From Massilia rhizosphaerae (GTDB taxonomy: Bacteria > Pseudomonadota > Gammaproteobacteria > Burkholderiales > Burkholderiaceae_D): a stretch of DNA of 64,000 bases. This document shows positions 38,186 to 47,217 of the stretch, piece by piece (position 1 is the first letter of the stretch; every line of letters begins with the position of its first letter). A program made the position numbers and the translations under genes. The notes under the pieces were generated by a model. The model was not told the origin of the DNA. It did not search any database and saw only the letters and a program-made list of their open reading frames with translations. Location: contig NZ_JADKYX010000007.1 of NCBI RefSeq assembly GCF_016093545.1, forward strand, positions 1 to 64,000. The letters are read 5' to 3'.

Positions 38186-39433
38186 TCAACCGCCTGTGTG
38201 CTTGCGGGCGCGCTGCAGGTCGGCCAGCACCGTGCGGACCGAGACCGGCAGGCCCCTGAGTTCTTCGGGGACGTCGATGTTCACGGCCGGCTGCGGCAGG
38301 CTGCCCTTGACGGCTTGCAGCATGCCCGACACTCGCCGGTTCAGCGCCGGATGGCGCAGCAGGAACGGGATCAACGTCTGGCGCATGCGCTCGCTGCGCG
38401 TCACGCGCGTGAGCAGCCGGCGCGCGAGGCCGGGCCGGCGCAGGCGGATGACGAAGCTGCCCACCGCGCGCAGCGGCCGCGTCACCTTCCACGACGTGCT
38501 GTTGTGGGTGGCCGTCAGGCGCGCCTCGAGGTCGCGTGCCCACAGCGTGGCCTGCTGGCCGTTCGCGTGGGCCTGGGCCAGGTCGTGGCGCAGCTGCGCG
38601 ATCTCGGCCAGCGCCTCCTGCTTTTCCAGCTCAAGGTTTTCCGCGAACTGCATCATGTCGTGCAGTTCCGCGCGCGCGGCGTCCGCTTCCTGCTCCGTGG
38701 CGCGCAGGGCGCGCGTCGCTTCCTTGTTCGCGGCCCAGGCCTTGTCGAGGTGGTGCGAGATGTAGTCGTCGAACACGTTCGGCTGGATGCCGAAGCTGTC
38801 CAGCAGTTCCGCGTGTTCCTCGGCCACGTAGTAGCGGTTGAGGCCATCGAACCACGCGTAGCGGTAGCGCCGGCTCGTGACGAGGTGTTCCCAGCTCGCG
38901 TGATTCGTCTCGCGGCTGTTCGGCAGGGTCGCCTCGATCACGAGGATCCACGGCCGCCAGCGCTCGAAATCCATGCCGCGCAGGACTTCGCCCTCGAAGC
39001 CTTCGACGTCGATCTTGAGGAAGTGGACGTCGCCGCGCACGTGTTCTTCGCACACGTCGGCCAGGGTGCGCACGGGCACCGTCAGTTCGGCCACCGCGTG
39101 GCCTTCGGCGCGGTGCTGGTCGGCGACGCTGCGCTCGGGCGACGCCCAGCCGCGCACGGCCGGCACATCGTACAGGGTGAGCGTGCCCGCCGCGCTGCCG
39201 GCGGCGACGGCCAGGTTGACGTCGCCGGGACGCTGTTCGTCGAAGGCGGCAATGTGCGCGGGCAGCGGTTCGATGTTGATGCCGCGCCAGCCGGCGTCGT
39301 AGAAGGCCTTGGTGACCGAGTGCTCGACCGGGTCGTTGGCGCCCACGTCGATGTAGAAGCCGTCCCGGACGTGGCCGAGCGCGCGCCACAGCAGCACGTC
39401 CTCGTTGTTCTGGGCGTAGGAGATGAATCTCAT
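38186..39433 (-). CDS. FkbM-family methyltransferase fused to a coiled coil
   Basis: A 415-residue protein. Residues 1-215 are an FkbM-type SAM-dependent methyltransferase (DGFYIDVGANDPVEHSVTKAFYDAGWRGINIEP as motif I; LKIDVEGFEGEVLRGM as the acidic motif). Residues about 225-300 form a long charged helix likely to be a coiled coil, followed by the NSTSWKVTRPLR motif and a basic tail. Methyl capping fused to a coiled coil recalls WbdD, whose coiled coil sets O-antigen chain length before ABC export. The start overlaps the Wzt stop (ATGA). Confidence 0.87.
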   Translation of the reverse strand: MRFISYAQNNEDVLLWRALGHVRDGFYIDVGANDPVEHSVTKAFYDAGWRGINIEPLPAHIAAFDEQRPGDVNLAVAAGSAAGTLTLYDVPAVRGWASPERSVADQHRAEGHAVAELTVPVRTLADVCEEHVRGDVHFLKIDVEGFEGEVLRGMDFERWRPWILVIEATLPNSRETNHASWEHLVTSRRYRYAWFDGLNRYYVAEEHAELLDSFGIQPNVFDDYISHHLDKAWAANKEATRALRATEQEADAARAELHDMMQFAENLELEKQEALAEIAQLRHDLAQAHANGQQATLWARDLEARLTATHNSTSWKVTRPLRAVGSFVIRLRRPGLARRLLTRVTRSERMRQTLIPFLLRHPALNRRVSGMLQAVKGSLPQPAVNIDVPEELRGLPVSVRTVLADLQRARKHTGG

Positions 39434-40650
39434 GTGCGTTGAATGTCGACGGCCGGGTCGAGCCAGGCCGATCCTTCGAAATACGGACGGCGCATGTTCA
39501 CGACGGTGAACACGAGCGCCAGGTCGCGCCATTCATAGTTGTTGACGAGGTGGGTCTCGGTGCTGACGATGGCCGTCGCCACCGAATAGCTGCCCGGCCC
39601 CAGGTTCATCGGGAACGCGAAGCGGTACACGACTTCCTCGCCGGCCGCCACGTCGTCCAGCGGCAGCTCCTTCAAATGCGTGTTGGTGCCGTACATCGGC
39701 TGGCCGAGGCGGTCCTTGATCATGTAGCCCAGCACCATGCGCGGGATCGCGGCCTTCGTGCGCACCGTCACCTGCAGCGTGACGGGCGCGCCGACGTCGA
39801 CCACTTCCACGCGCTCGCCGTGCTCGTCGAGCAGGGCGATGTCGGCGACGGTCGCCTCGCCGGTGCCGGACACGGTCTGCACCTTGCCCGTGTCCGTCGC
39901 CTGCAGGCGCACGGTGGCATTTTCCCGTTCCGCGATCAGGGCGTTGTAGTAGTCCATGATCTCCTCGGGCGCGCCTTCCTTCGTCAGCCTGCCGCCGTCC
40001 AGCAGCAGGGCGCGGTCGCACACGGACTGGATCGCCTGCTTGTCGTGCGAGACGAGCAGCAAGGTCGTGCCCTGCTGGCGGTAGCGGCGGATGCGGTCGA
40101 AGCTCTTGTGCTGGAAATAGGCGTCGCCGACGGACAGGGCTTCGTCGACGATGAGGATGTCGGGCCGGCGCGCGGTGGCGACGGAGAACGCCACGCGCAT
40201 CTGCATGCCGCTCGAGTACACGCGCACCGGCTGGTCCATGTAGTCGCCGATCTCCGCGAACGCCTCGATTTCCGGCATCAGGGCGGTGATCTCCTCGACC
40301 GTCATGCCGAGCAGCTGGCCCGCCATGTAGACGTTCTGGCGGCCGGTAAAGTCCGGGTGGAAGCCCATGCCCAGCTCCAGCAGCGCGGCCACGCGGCCTT
40401 CCATGTAGACGGTGCCCGTCGTCGGCTGCGTCGTGCCGGTGATCAGCTTGAGCAGGGTGCTCTTGCCGGCGCCGTTGATGCCGATGAGGCCCACGGCTTC
40501 GCCCGGCTTGACGGCAAAGCCGACGTCGCGCAGCACCCATTTCAGCTTGTGGCGCGGGCGGCCCGGGAAGACCCATTCCGCCAGGCGCGACCAGCGCGTC
40601 GGGTACTGCTTGTAGGCCTTGCCCAGGTCCTTGACGACGATCGCGCCCAT
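39430..40650 (-). CDS. wzt: Polysaccharide ABC exporter ATP-binding protein (Wzt) with C-terminal glycan-binding domain
   Basis: A 406-residue protein. The ABC domain (residues about 1-245) has Walker A GINGAGKS, a signature loop in VYSSGMQMR, Walker B ILIVDEAL and the switch His in LVSHD. Residues about 260-406 are a beta-sandwich Wzt C-terminal domain, which in ABC-dependent O-antigen systems recognises the capped non-reducing end of the glycan. This long form therefore implies export of a terminally modified polymer, matching the downstream FkbM methyltransferase. The gene overlaps Wzm by one base and FkbM by four. Confidence 0.93.
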   Translation of the reverse strand: MGAIVVKDLGKAYKQYPTRWSRLAEWVFPGRPRHKLKWVLRDVGFAVKPGEAVGLIGINGAGKSTLLKLITGTTQPTTGTVYMEGRVAALLELGMGFHPDFTGRQNVYMAGQLLGMTVEEITALMPEIEAFAEIGDYMDQPVRVYSSGMQMRVAFSVATARRPDILIVDEALSVGDAYFQHKSFDRIRRYRQQGTTLLLVSHDKQAIQSVCDRALLLDGGRLTKEGAPEEIMDYYNALIAERENATVRLQATDTGKVQTVSGTGEATVADIALLDEHGERVEVVDVGAPVTLQVTVRTKAAIPRMVLGYMIKDRLGQPMYGTNTHLKELPLDDVAAGEEVVYRFAFPMNLGPGSYSVATAIVSTETHLVNNYEWRDLALVFTVVNMRRPYFEGSAWLDPAVDIQRT

Positions 40651-41456
40651 CAGAGTTCGTCCACCATCTCGCCGGCGCGGCGGCGGAACAGGCGCAGGCC
40701 GAACAGGCACAAGGCCGCGGCCAGCACGAACACGGGGAACAGCGAACGCCAGTCGGGCGCGGCGCCCTGCACGAGCACGTCCTGGTAGGCGCCAATGACG
40801 CGCGCCATCGGATTGAAGCCGAGCAGCGCGCGCACGTCGGCCGGCAGGATCGTGGCCGGGTACACGATGGGCGTGAGCCAGAACCAGAACTGCATGGCGA
40901 TCGTGACGAACTGGCCGACGTCGCGGAAGAACACGTTCAGCACGCCGGCGACCATGCCGAGGCCGATCGCCAGCAGCACCTGCACGGCGAGCACGGGCAG
41001 GATCGAAAAATAGACCCAGCCCGGGAAGGTGCCGGACGCGACGAGAAATACGGTGAACAGGCCGAAGATGATGGCGAAGTTGAGCAAGGCGGACAGCACG
41101 ACGATGAGGGGCAGGCAGATGCGCGGGAAGCTGACCTTCTTGATCAGGTTGGCCTGCTCGATGAACATGCCCTGGGCGCGCGCGACGATCTCGGCGAACA
41201 GTCCCCACGTGAGGACGCCCGCGCACAGCCAGATGCTGTAGGCGTAGTGCGCGCCGGCGGCGGCGCCGGGCAGCTTGCTGTGCATGACCTCGGCAAAGAT
41301 CACGGTGTACACGACGATCATCGCGAGCGGCGACAGCAGGGACCACAGCGCGCCCAGCACCGCATTGCTGTACTTCGACTGGAATTCGCGCTTGACGCTG
41401 CCCAGCACGAAGCCGCGGTAGGCCCAGAGGCCGCGCAGCATCAGGGGAGAGATCAT
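40650..41456 (-). CDS. wzm: Polysaccharide ABC exporter permease (Wzm)
   Basis: A 268-residue inner-membrane permease of the ABC-2 family with six predicted transmembrane segments and the N-terminal VKREFQSKYSNAVLGALWSLLSPL amphipathic lead-in typical of Wzm/KpsM/TagG. It pairs with the adjacent Wzt to flip undecaprenyl-linked polysaccharide to the periplasm. It is the first gene of a four-gene operon (Wzm, Wzt, FkbM-coiled coil, glycosyltransferase). The 220 bases upstream, shared with the 3' end of the CRP-family gene, hold AT-rich promoter-like sequence near 41520-41580. Confidence 0.93.
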   Translation of the reverse strand: MISPLMLRGLWAYRGFVLGSVKREFQSKYSNAVLGALWSLLSPLAMIVVYTVIFAEVMHSKLPGAAAGAHYAYSIWLCAGVLTWGLFAEIVARAQGMFIEQANLIKKVSFPRICLPLIVVLSALLNFAIIFGLFTVFLVASGTFPGWVYFSILPVLAVQVLLAIGLGMVAGVLNVFFRDVGQFVTIAMQFWFWLTPIVYPATILPADVRALLGFNPMARVIGAYQDVLVQGAAPDWRSLFPVFVLAAALCLFGLRLFRRRAGEMVDEL

Positions 41457-41676
41457 GGTGCGGCCCCGGCAGGCCGCGCCTCGGCAGAGTACGTCGGGTG
41501 TTTCTTCATAAGTGGCAAGGCCCAGTGAGCACGAGATTATACTCTACGGTTTCGCCACACAAATTAGCACAATTGTAACGAAACTCAGCGCCGATGTAAG
41601 CCCGCGGGTTGCCGTCGATCCGTCTCGGGGACGTACCCTGCGAGGCGGTGGCTTGGTCGAGCGTGCGTGGCCCGTG

Positions 41677-42423
41677 TCAAGCGCCCTGCACGAGTTTTTG
41701 CAGGGCGGCGGGATCGAGGATGACGAGGCGGTTCGATTCCTTCTGGACGATGCCTTGCTGGACGAGGCTCAGCAGGGCACGCGTGACCGTCTCGCGGCTC
41801 GTGTTGATCATGTTCGCGATGTCCTGGTGCGTGGGCAGGTTGTCGATCACGGCCTGGTTGTTTCCGTCCGGCTTTTGCAGGAGCGACAGATAGGTGTAAA
41901 TGCGGCGCGCCGTGTTGTTGATGCTGAGGACCGCGCGGAATTCCGAGTCGCTCTGGATTTTTTGCGCGAGGTGCCGGAGCATCTGCCGGGCCACGCTGGG
42001 CGAATGCGAGAACAGGTGCAGGGCGGTCGCGGCCGGCAGGAAGGCGACGAGCACGTCCGACGTCGCCACCACCGAAGCCGAGCGCGTCGAGTCGTTGATC
42101 AGGGCGATCTCGCCGAAGAAGTCGCCCGGCGCCAGCATGCGCAGGCCGATCGCGCGGCCGTCCTCCGTGATGTCGACGACCTGCAGCTGGCCGGACAGCA
42201 GGAACAGCAGGGCGTCGCCGCTGCCGCCCTTGTGCAGCACGACTTCGCGCTTGTTGAAGTGGCGAAAGCGCAGCTCGGGCCGGATGAGGGCGATCTCGTC
42301 CGGCGTCAGGTCGGCCAGCAGCGGGATCTTGCGCAGGTGGACCTGGATCTGGACGTCCTGCGGCGGTACGGCGCCGTCGCCGGACATGGGATCGAAATGA
42401 GGGACCTTGCTGGGGGAATTCAT
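41677..42423 (-). CDS. CRP/FNR-family transcription regulator with CRP-type recognition helix
   Basis: A 248-residue regulator. The N-terminal cyclic-nucleotide-binding domain (residues about 28-145) has a phosphate-binding cassette FGEIALIN followed by RSA (R114, S115, A116), compatible with cAMP or cGMP binding. There is no Cys cluster, so it is not an oxygen-sensing FNR. The C-terminal winged helix carries SRETVTR (R210, E211, R215), the residues E. coli CRP uses to read TGTGA. Three perfect TGTGA-N6-TCACA sites lie 3.3-7.3 kb away. The gene is monocistronic and transcribed towards the Wzm operon. Confidence 0.92.
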   Translation of the reverse strand: MNSPSKVPHFDPMSGDGAVPPQDVQIQVHLRKIPLLADLTPDEIALIRPELRFRHFNKREVVLHKGGSGDALLFLLSGQLQVVDITEDGRAIGLRMLAPGDFFGEIALINDSTRSASVVATSDVLVAFLPAATALHLFSHSPSVARQMLRHLAQKIQSDSEFRAVLSINNTARRIYTYLSLLQKPDGNNQAVIDNLPTHQDIANMINTSRETVTRALLSLVQQGIVQKESNRLVILDPAALQKLVQGA

Positions 42424-42463
42424 GTGAGCGCCAGGTGACGGACGGGATTGCCAAGTGTGGCCA

Positions 42464-43708
42464 TCAAGGTTGCCATACCCAGCTCAACTGTAGTTGCCGA
42501 TTATTGTACTGAAAGATCTCGATATTTTCCCGGTTTCGTACCGCGCGCGCCTCGAGCTGGAGGCTCTGGTGCTTGTCGATGAGATATGTCAGCTTGCCGC
42601 GCAAGACTTCGGTCGCCTGGTTGCGGATCTGCGGAATCAGCAGTTCGGGCGAGTACGGACGGGCGCTCCGCCATGTCTGGCGCGTATAGGCGAGCTCGCC
42701 GCTCGTCGCTCGCCACAAGTCGCGGCGCACGGCGAGATTCAGGAATTGGCCGTGGCGGTTGCCGCCCGGACGCCGAGCATCGCCATGGTCGTCCAGCAGG
42801 CCCAGGCTGGCGCTGCCGGACAGGCCGCCGGCGCGGTACGACCATTCCGGGCGCAGTTCGAACGTGCGCGAATCGAAATTGTCCAGACGCAGGTAATTAT
42901 TGAACGTCACGCCCGCCATCAGGTTGAGCAGCATGTTGTTCGGCAGCGACAGCGGCGGCTCGACGCGCATCTGGCCCTGCGCCTGGCGCTGGTACAAATG
43001 GCCGCCCAGGCTCACCATGCCGCCCGCGCCCGTGAGGCGCATGGCCCAGCGGTCAAAGCGCCAGGGCGATTCCACGCCGGCGAAGAGGGAGCTGGTGTCC
43101 CATGCGTGCAAATGATCGTTGCGGCGCCATTGCACCTGGGCGAAGCCGATCGTGCCGTTCGGCGTCACGTCGCGCAAGTAGTCCAGGCCGCCGGTCGTGT
43201 AGCTGTCGTGCTTGGGCAGGAAGTCGTCCACGAGCGGCAGTTCGATGGCGCCGCCGTCCAGGCGCAGCGTGGACGTGCTCGCGCCCTGGTTGACGTTGCG
43301 GTCGTGGCCGCGGCCGAACGAGATCGACATCGTGCTGTTCGCAACCCACGGATGGCAGCCATCCTCGCGCGTCTGCGCGATCAGCTCCAGGATCTCGCGC
43401 GACGGCGCGAAGCGCGTCTCGACGGTGGCGAACAGGCGCTCGGCCTCGTCGGCATTGCCCAGGCTGCACTGGATCAGGGCCAGGTCCAGCCAGGCGCCCG
43501 CATGGCGCGGCGCTTCGCCGATCAGGCGCCGCAGCAGCTGCGAGGCATCCGTGCGGCGGCCTTCGGACAGCGCCTGCAATGCCTGCTGGTACAGGCTCTG
43601 CTGCTCGGTCTGGGACGTATTCGGGGCGTCGGCGGAAAGGTCTTCGGCGGCATGCGCGCCCGCCAGCGTGAGCGACGCCAGCAGCGCCGCGATGGGGCGG
43701 CGCATCAT
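42464..43708 (-). CDS. TPR plus outer-membrane beta-barrel protein
   Basis: A 414-residue exported protein. The signal peptide (about 1-20) is followed by two or three TPR-like helical repeats (about 35-125, YQQALQALSEGRRTDASQLLRRLI) and a beta-strand-rich C-terminal part (about 130-414) with alternating aromatic residues ending in WVWQP, an outer-membrane barrel pattern. The layout resembles surface-lipoprotein-assembly-modifier (Slam/DUF560-like) proteins, but that match is by architecture only. It overlaps the upstream cyclase gene by four bases (ATGA), so the two are translated together. It could be an outer-membrane partner of the neighbouring secretion locus. Confidence 0.75.
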   Translation of the reverse strand: MMRRPIAALLASLTLAGAHAAEDLSADAPNTSQTEQQSLYQQALQALSEGRRTDASQLLRRLIGEAPRHAGAWLDLALIQCSLGNADEAERLFATVETRFAPSREILELIAQTREDGCHPWVANSTMSISFGRGHDRNVNQGASTSTLRLDGGAIELPLVDDFLPKHDSYTTGGLDYLRDVTPNGTIGFAQVQWRRNDHLHAWDTSSLFAGVESPWRFDRWAMRLTGAGGMVSLGGHLYQRQAQGQMRVEPPLSLPNNMLLNLMAGVTFNNYLRLDNFDSRTFELRPEWSYRAGGLSGSASLGLLDDHGDARRPGGNRHGQFLNLAVRRDLWRATSGELAYTRQTWRSARPYSPELLIPQIRNQATEVLRGKLTYLIDKHQSLQLEARAVRNRENIEIFQYNNRQLQLSWVWQP

Positions 43709-45609
43709 TGGATGGATCCGACTGGGCCGCCGACCGGCCGGGGAGGAACGTGGGTACTGCCTTCCTGCTTCATGCTGGGTGCAAACGTATAAAGAATGGT
43801 TGGATGTTCCTTGCCGCGCAGCCGGCGCTCGCCCAGCAGGATGAATGCATGGCGCAGGGCCCGCTCGACCGTGCCGGCGCCGATGATGACGTCGTGGGGG
43901 AATTCGCGCGCCACTTGTTCCAGGCGGGACGCGGTGTTAACGCTGTCGCCAACCGCAGTATAAATGCTGCGGAACGAAGTGCCAAAATCCCCGGCCATCG
44001 CGGGACCGCTGTCGATGCCGATGCGCACGCGCAGCGGCTTGAATCCGGCGGCCTCGTGCCGGCTGCTCAACGCGGCCACGCGCCGCTCGATCTCGCGCGC
44101 CGCGTCCAGCGCCAGATCGGCGTGGTCGGCGATCGGCAGCGGGGCGCCCCAGAACGCGACGAGGCCGTCGCCCGTGTATTTGTCGAGCGTCCCCATCTTT
44201 TCGATCACGGGGCCGGTCAGGCAATCGAGGAAGTCGCGCGTCAGGCGTGCCGCCGCTTCGATGGGCAGCGCTTCCACCTGGCTCGTATAGCCTTCCATGT
44301 CGGCGATGAGGGTCGTCACGTCGAGCTGGCGCGGCTTCAAGGGGTCTTCGGTTTCGCTGAGCAGTAATTGCTCGACGACGGCCGGGGCGACGTACTGGCG
44401 CAGGGTCGACAGCAAATGGCGCGAGCGGCGCTGGGTTTGCTGCCATTGGTACGGCACGGCCACGGCCAGCAGGAACAGGTTGGTGGCCAGCGGGCCGGTG
44501 GGCGAGAAATCGGGATCGTGCGGGCTGGCGGCGTACGCGATGGCCAGCCATAGCACCGTGCTGGCGGCCAACAGGCCGACGCCGGCCGCCGCGGCCAGGC
44601 GCGGGAAGGCGAACGTCGCCACGGCCGTGCTCAGGAGCGCGAAGGCACAGGCCAGCAGCTTGCCGGGCCAGGGCCCGGGCGCGCGGCCGGCCTGTATGTC
44701 GAGCAGGGTCGACAGCATGGTCGCGTGCACGCCCAGGCCGGGACGGTTCGCCGCGAGCGGCGTGGACACGCGATCCGCCATGCCCAGCGACGACGACCCG
44801 ACGATGACGAGGCGGCCGCTTGCGCCGGCCGGATCGAGCGTGCCGTCGAGGATGTCGGCCGCGCTCACGACCGTATAGGCATTCCAGTCGCGCGCGAAGT
44901 CGACGCGCATCATGCCGGTGGTCGGCAGCGCCATCGGTCCCTTGCCGGCGCAGCAATCGACGAGGGCCAGCGCCAGCGCCGGGTAGTGCCGGCCTTCATA
45001 TTCCGTGTACAACGGCAGCCGGCGCAGCGCGCCGTCCGGGTCCGGAATGAACCCGATGGCGCCCACGCGGGCGGCGCCGGCCAGCGTCGGATAATTGCCG
45101 ATGTAGCCTGTGGCGTGTACGCCGCCGGCGATGCCGGCCTCGGCGCCGCCGAGCGTCCCCACGCGTACCGGTAACGCACGCGTCCGGCTGAAATCGAAGG
45201 CCTGGGCCGGCACGACGGGACCGTGGCGGGCCAGCAGGGCAAGGCGGGTGTCGCCTTCGGCGTCGGCCGCCTCGGGCAGCAGGATGTCGAGCGCGACGCC
45301 GCGCGCATGGTAGGTCGTCAGCAGGATCTCGACGAGGTCGGCGACGCGCGCGCGGGGCCAGGGCCAGGGGCCGACCTTGTTCAGGCTCGCTTCGTCGATG
45401 TCCACCACCAGCACCCGCGGTTCCGGGGCCATGACGACGCGCATCCGAATGAAGGCGTCGCGCATCCACTCGCCGGGCAGGAACGCGCCAGTGGGGAGCG
45501 GCAGCCATTGCGCCGCGACGGTCAGCAGGACGGCCGCCGCGGCGATCAGCCAGCGCAGCCGAGCGCGTCCGGCGCGCGCGGGCACGGGCGTGGCGGAAGA
45601 GAAAGACAT
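43705..45609 (-). CDS. CHASE2-domain class III adenylate/guanylate cyclase
   Basis: A 634-residue membrane enzyme with one N-terminal transmembrane helix (about 18-40) and a periplasmic CHASE2 sensor (about 50-320, RVLVVDIDEASLNKVGPWPWPR). Three further transmembrane helices are at about 330-400. The cytoplasmic catalytic domain has metal Asp residues in IADMEGYT and TGDG, a base-contacting Lys in LDKYTGDG, and transition-state Asn/Arg in VNTASRLE. The second base-contact position, usually Asp before YT, is Ile (RSIYT), so nucleotide preference is uncertain. It is divergent from the FecR gene, and a CRP-type site lies between them. Confidence 0.9.
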   Translation of the reverse strand: MSFSSATPVPARAGRARLRWLIAAAAVLLTVAAQWLPLPTGAFLPGEWMRDAFIRMRVVMAPEPRVLVVDIDEASLNKVGPWPWPRARVADLVEILLTTYHARGVALDILLPEAADAEGDTRLALLARHGPVVPAQAFDFSRTRALPVRVGTLGGAEAGIAGGVHATGYIGNYPTLAGAARVGAIGFIPDPDGALRRLPLYTEYEGRHYPALALALVDCCAGKGPMALPTTGMMRVDFARDWNAYTVVSAADILDGTLDPAGASGRLVIVGSSSLGMADRVSTPLAANRPGLGVHATMLSTLLDIQAGRAPGPWPGKLLACAFALLSTAVATFAFPRLAAAAGVGLLAASTVLWLAIAYAASPHDPDFSPTGPLATNLFLLAVAVPYQWQQTQRRSRHLLSTLRQYVAPAVVEQLLLSETEDPLKPRQLDVTTLIADMEGYTSQVEALPIEAAARLTRDFLDCLTGPVIEKMGTLDKYTGDGLVAFWGAPLPIADHADLALDAAREIERRVAALSSRHEAAGFKPLRVRIGIDSGPAMAGDFGTSFRSIYTAVGDSVNTASRLEQVAREFPHDVIIGAGTVERALRHAFILLGERRLRGKEHPTILYTFAPSMKQEGSTHVPPRPVGGPVGSIQ

Positions 45610-45755
45610 CGGGGAAGGTGCGCCGTGGACGATCGAATTGTTATCTTTTTTTTTGGGGAAGCAAGGAGTATAGCGTCACAACTTAACGAATATCATTATT
45701 CTTTGTCAACAACTCGTCTTAAAAATTGACGGTAAATGGCCGAGAGGGCTTACAA

Positions 45756-45771
45756 TGTGACGGTTATCACA
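45756..45771 (+). promoter_or_regulatory. Perfect CRP-type site upstream of the FecR gene
   Basis: TGTGA-CGGTTA-TCACA matches the CRP consensus exactly. Its centre (45763.5) is about 42 bases before a start predicted from the -10-like TAAATT at 45794-45799, the class II activator geometry. A second promoter-like pair, TTGACG (45726) and TACAAT (45751), would place the site over the start point instead, giving repression. It lies in the gap shared with the divergent cyclase gene. Confidence 0.7.
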
Positions 45772-45818
45772 GATGTTGCGCGGTTAGGCAAGCTAAATTT
45801 GGCGAAAAGGGGAAATGT

Positions 45819-47168
45819 ATGTGGCGTGTAATTATCCTTGGCGCAATTGCTTGCATGGCTCATCTGGCTCAGGCGGCTGAGGCCGGCAAGGTCATTTTCG
45901 TGGCCGGCAAGGCCAACGTGGCCGAGCAGCCGGCCGTCGACGGGGCGCCGGTCGGCGAGGGGCAGATGCTGAGCACGGGGGCCGACGGCTTCCTGTACGT
46001 GAAGACGATCGACAATGGCCTGTTCATCCTGCGCCCGAACACGAAGGCCCGGATCGTCACCTATCACGTGGACACGAAGAACCCGGCGAATACCCAGGTC
46101 AAATTGGAGTTGCTGAGCGGCGTGGCGCGCAGCAAGTCGGGTACGGCCGTCAAGCAGGCGCGCCAGAATTTCCGTTTCAATACCCCGGTCGCGGCCATCG
46201 GCGTGCGCGGCACGGACTTCACCGTGTTCACCGACAACGACACGTCGCGCGTGGCCGTCATTTCCGGCGCCATCGTGATGAGCGGTTTCGCCGACAGCTG
46301 CCGTCGGGACGGCGCGGGCCCCTGCACGGGTAGCGCCAGCCGCGAACTGAGCGCGGCCCAGCGTGGCCAGCTGCTGCAGTTGCAGCGCGGCCAGGTCACG
46401 CCGCAACTGCTGCAGAGCAGCCCGCTGTCGCCCGATCAGGTATCGCCGCCGCGCTCGGACGAGCCGCTTGCCCATGGCACGGGCGGCGGGGCCAATTCCG
46501 CGACGGGACAGCCGAATCTCGATGCGCAGAAGACGGTCAGCCTGAACGATGCGATCAACAAGACCCCGGCGCCGCCCGTATTGCCGCCTCCGGTCGTGAC
46601 GCCGACGCCGACGCCGGCACCGGCAACGATCGCATTGCCGGACCGCGGCATCGTGTGGGGGCGTTGGCAAGTGGTCGCGAGCAGGCCGCCCAACTTCAAC
46701 TTGACGAATATCCGGGACGACAACGATTTGCTCGCATTGAGCGGCAATTATGCGCTCTTGCGCACGCGTGGCCCCGATACCTATGTGGCGCCGAACAATG
46801 GCAGCATCGGCTTTCAGTTGCGCAGCAGCGAAGCGTTCGTCTATACGGATTACACGCCGACGTATCGCGTGGAAACGCCGGCGACGCTGAGCAATGGCAC
46901 GCTGAGCGTCGATTTCGGGAAACAGAGTTTTGCCACGAGTGCCGATCTGGCGAGCCAGGCCGGCAACGCGAAACTGCAGGCGACGGGCGTCGTCGGTGCG
47001 GACGGCCGGCTGTTTGGCGATGCCGCCGCGGGCCGGGTCGGCTATATCAATGTGCAGGGCCTGCTGAGCAGCCAGAACGGCGGATCGGCGGCCTATATCT
47101 TCGACGGGCGCCTGGACGATAAGCGCACGGTCAACGGCGTGACATATTGGGAACGGCCCGCACACTGA
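45819..47168 (+). CDS. FecR-domain exported protein
   Basis: A 449-residue protein from the ATG at 45819 (AAAAGGGGA before it; an upstream in-frame start adds an unlikely Cys-rich leader). The signal peptide ends near AQAAEA (about residue 18-20). A FecR-type beta domain spans about 22-150 (GKVIFVAGKANV, then FNTPVAAIGVRGTDFTV, a hallmark). A Pro/Thr-rich linker at about 250-275 and a beta-rich C-terminal domain (about 280-449) follow. Stand-alone FecR proteins often neighbour CHASE2 cyclases, as here. It probably acts in the periplasm, perhaps as a sensor component. A strong terminator follows. Confidence 0.88.
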   Translation: MWRVIILGAIACMAHLAQAAEAGKVIFVAGKANVAEQPAVDGAPVGEGQMLSTGADGFLYVKTIDNGLFILRPNTKARIVTYHVDTKNPANTQVKLELLSGVARSKSGTAVKQARQNFRFNTPVAAIGVRGTDFTVFTDNDTSRVAVISGAIVMSGFADSCRRDGAGPCTGSASRELSAAQRGQLLQLQRGQVTPQLLQSSPLSPDQVSPPRSDEPLAHGTGGGANSATGQPNLDAQKTVSLNDAINKTPAPPVLPPPVVTPTPTPAPATIALPDRGIVWGRWQVVASRPPNFNLTNIRDDNDLLALSGNYALLRTRGPDTYVAPNNGSIGFQLRSSEAFVYTDYTPTYRVETPATLSNGTLSVDFGKQSFATSADLASQAGNAKLQATGVVGADGRLFGDAAAGRVGYINVQGLLSSQNGGSAAYIFDGRLDDKRTVNGVTYWERPAH

Positions 47169-47190
47169 GCGCCGCCATATGGACAAAAAA

Positions 47191-47217
47191 ACTCCGGTCA
47201 AGCCGGAGTTTTTTTTT
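47191..47217 (+). terminator. Rho-independent terminator after the FecR gene
   Basis: ACTCCGG (47191-47197), loop TCAAG, CCGGAGT (47203-47209) followed by eight further T residues. An A-run before the stem lets it extend and makes the element potentially bidirectional. Confidence 0.92.

Noticed and set aside
35267-39442. A very long open frame (about 1390 codons) on the plus strand opposite the glycosyltransferase and methyltransferase genes
   Set aside because: It is an antisense shadow of GC-rich codon use: Arg/His/Gly/Val-rich with no family motifs, while the minus strand encodes recognisable domains throughout.
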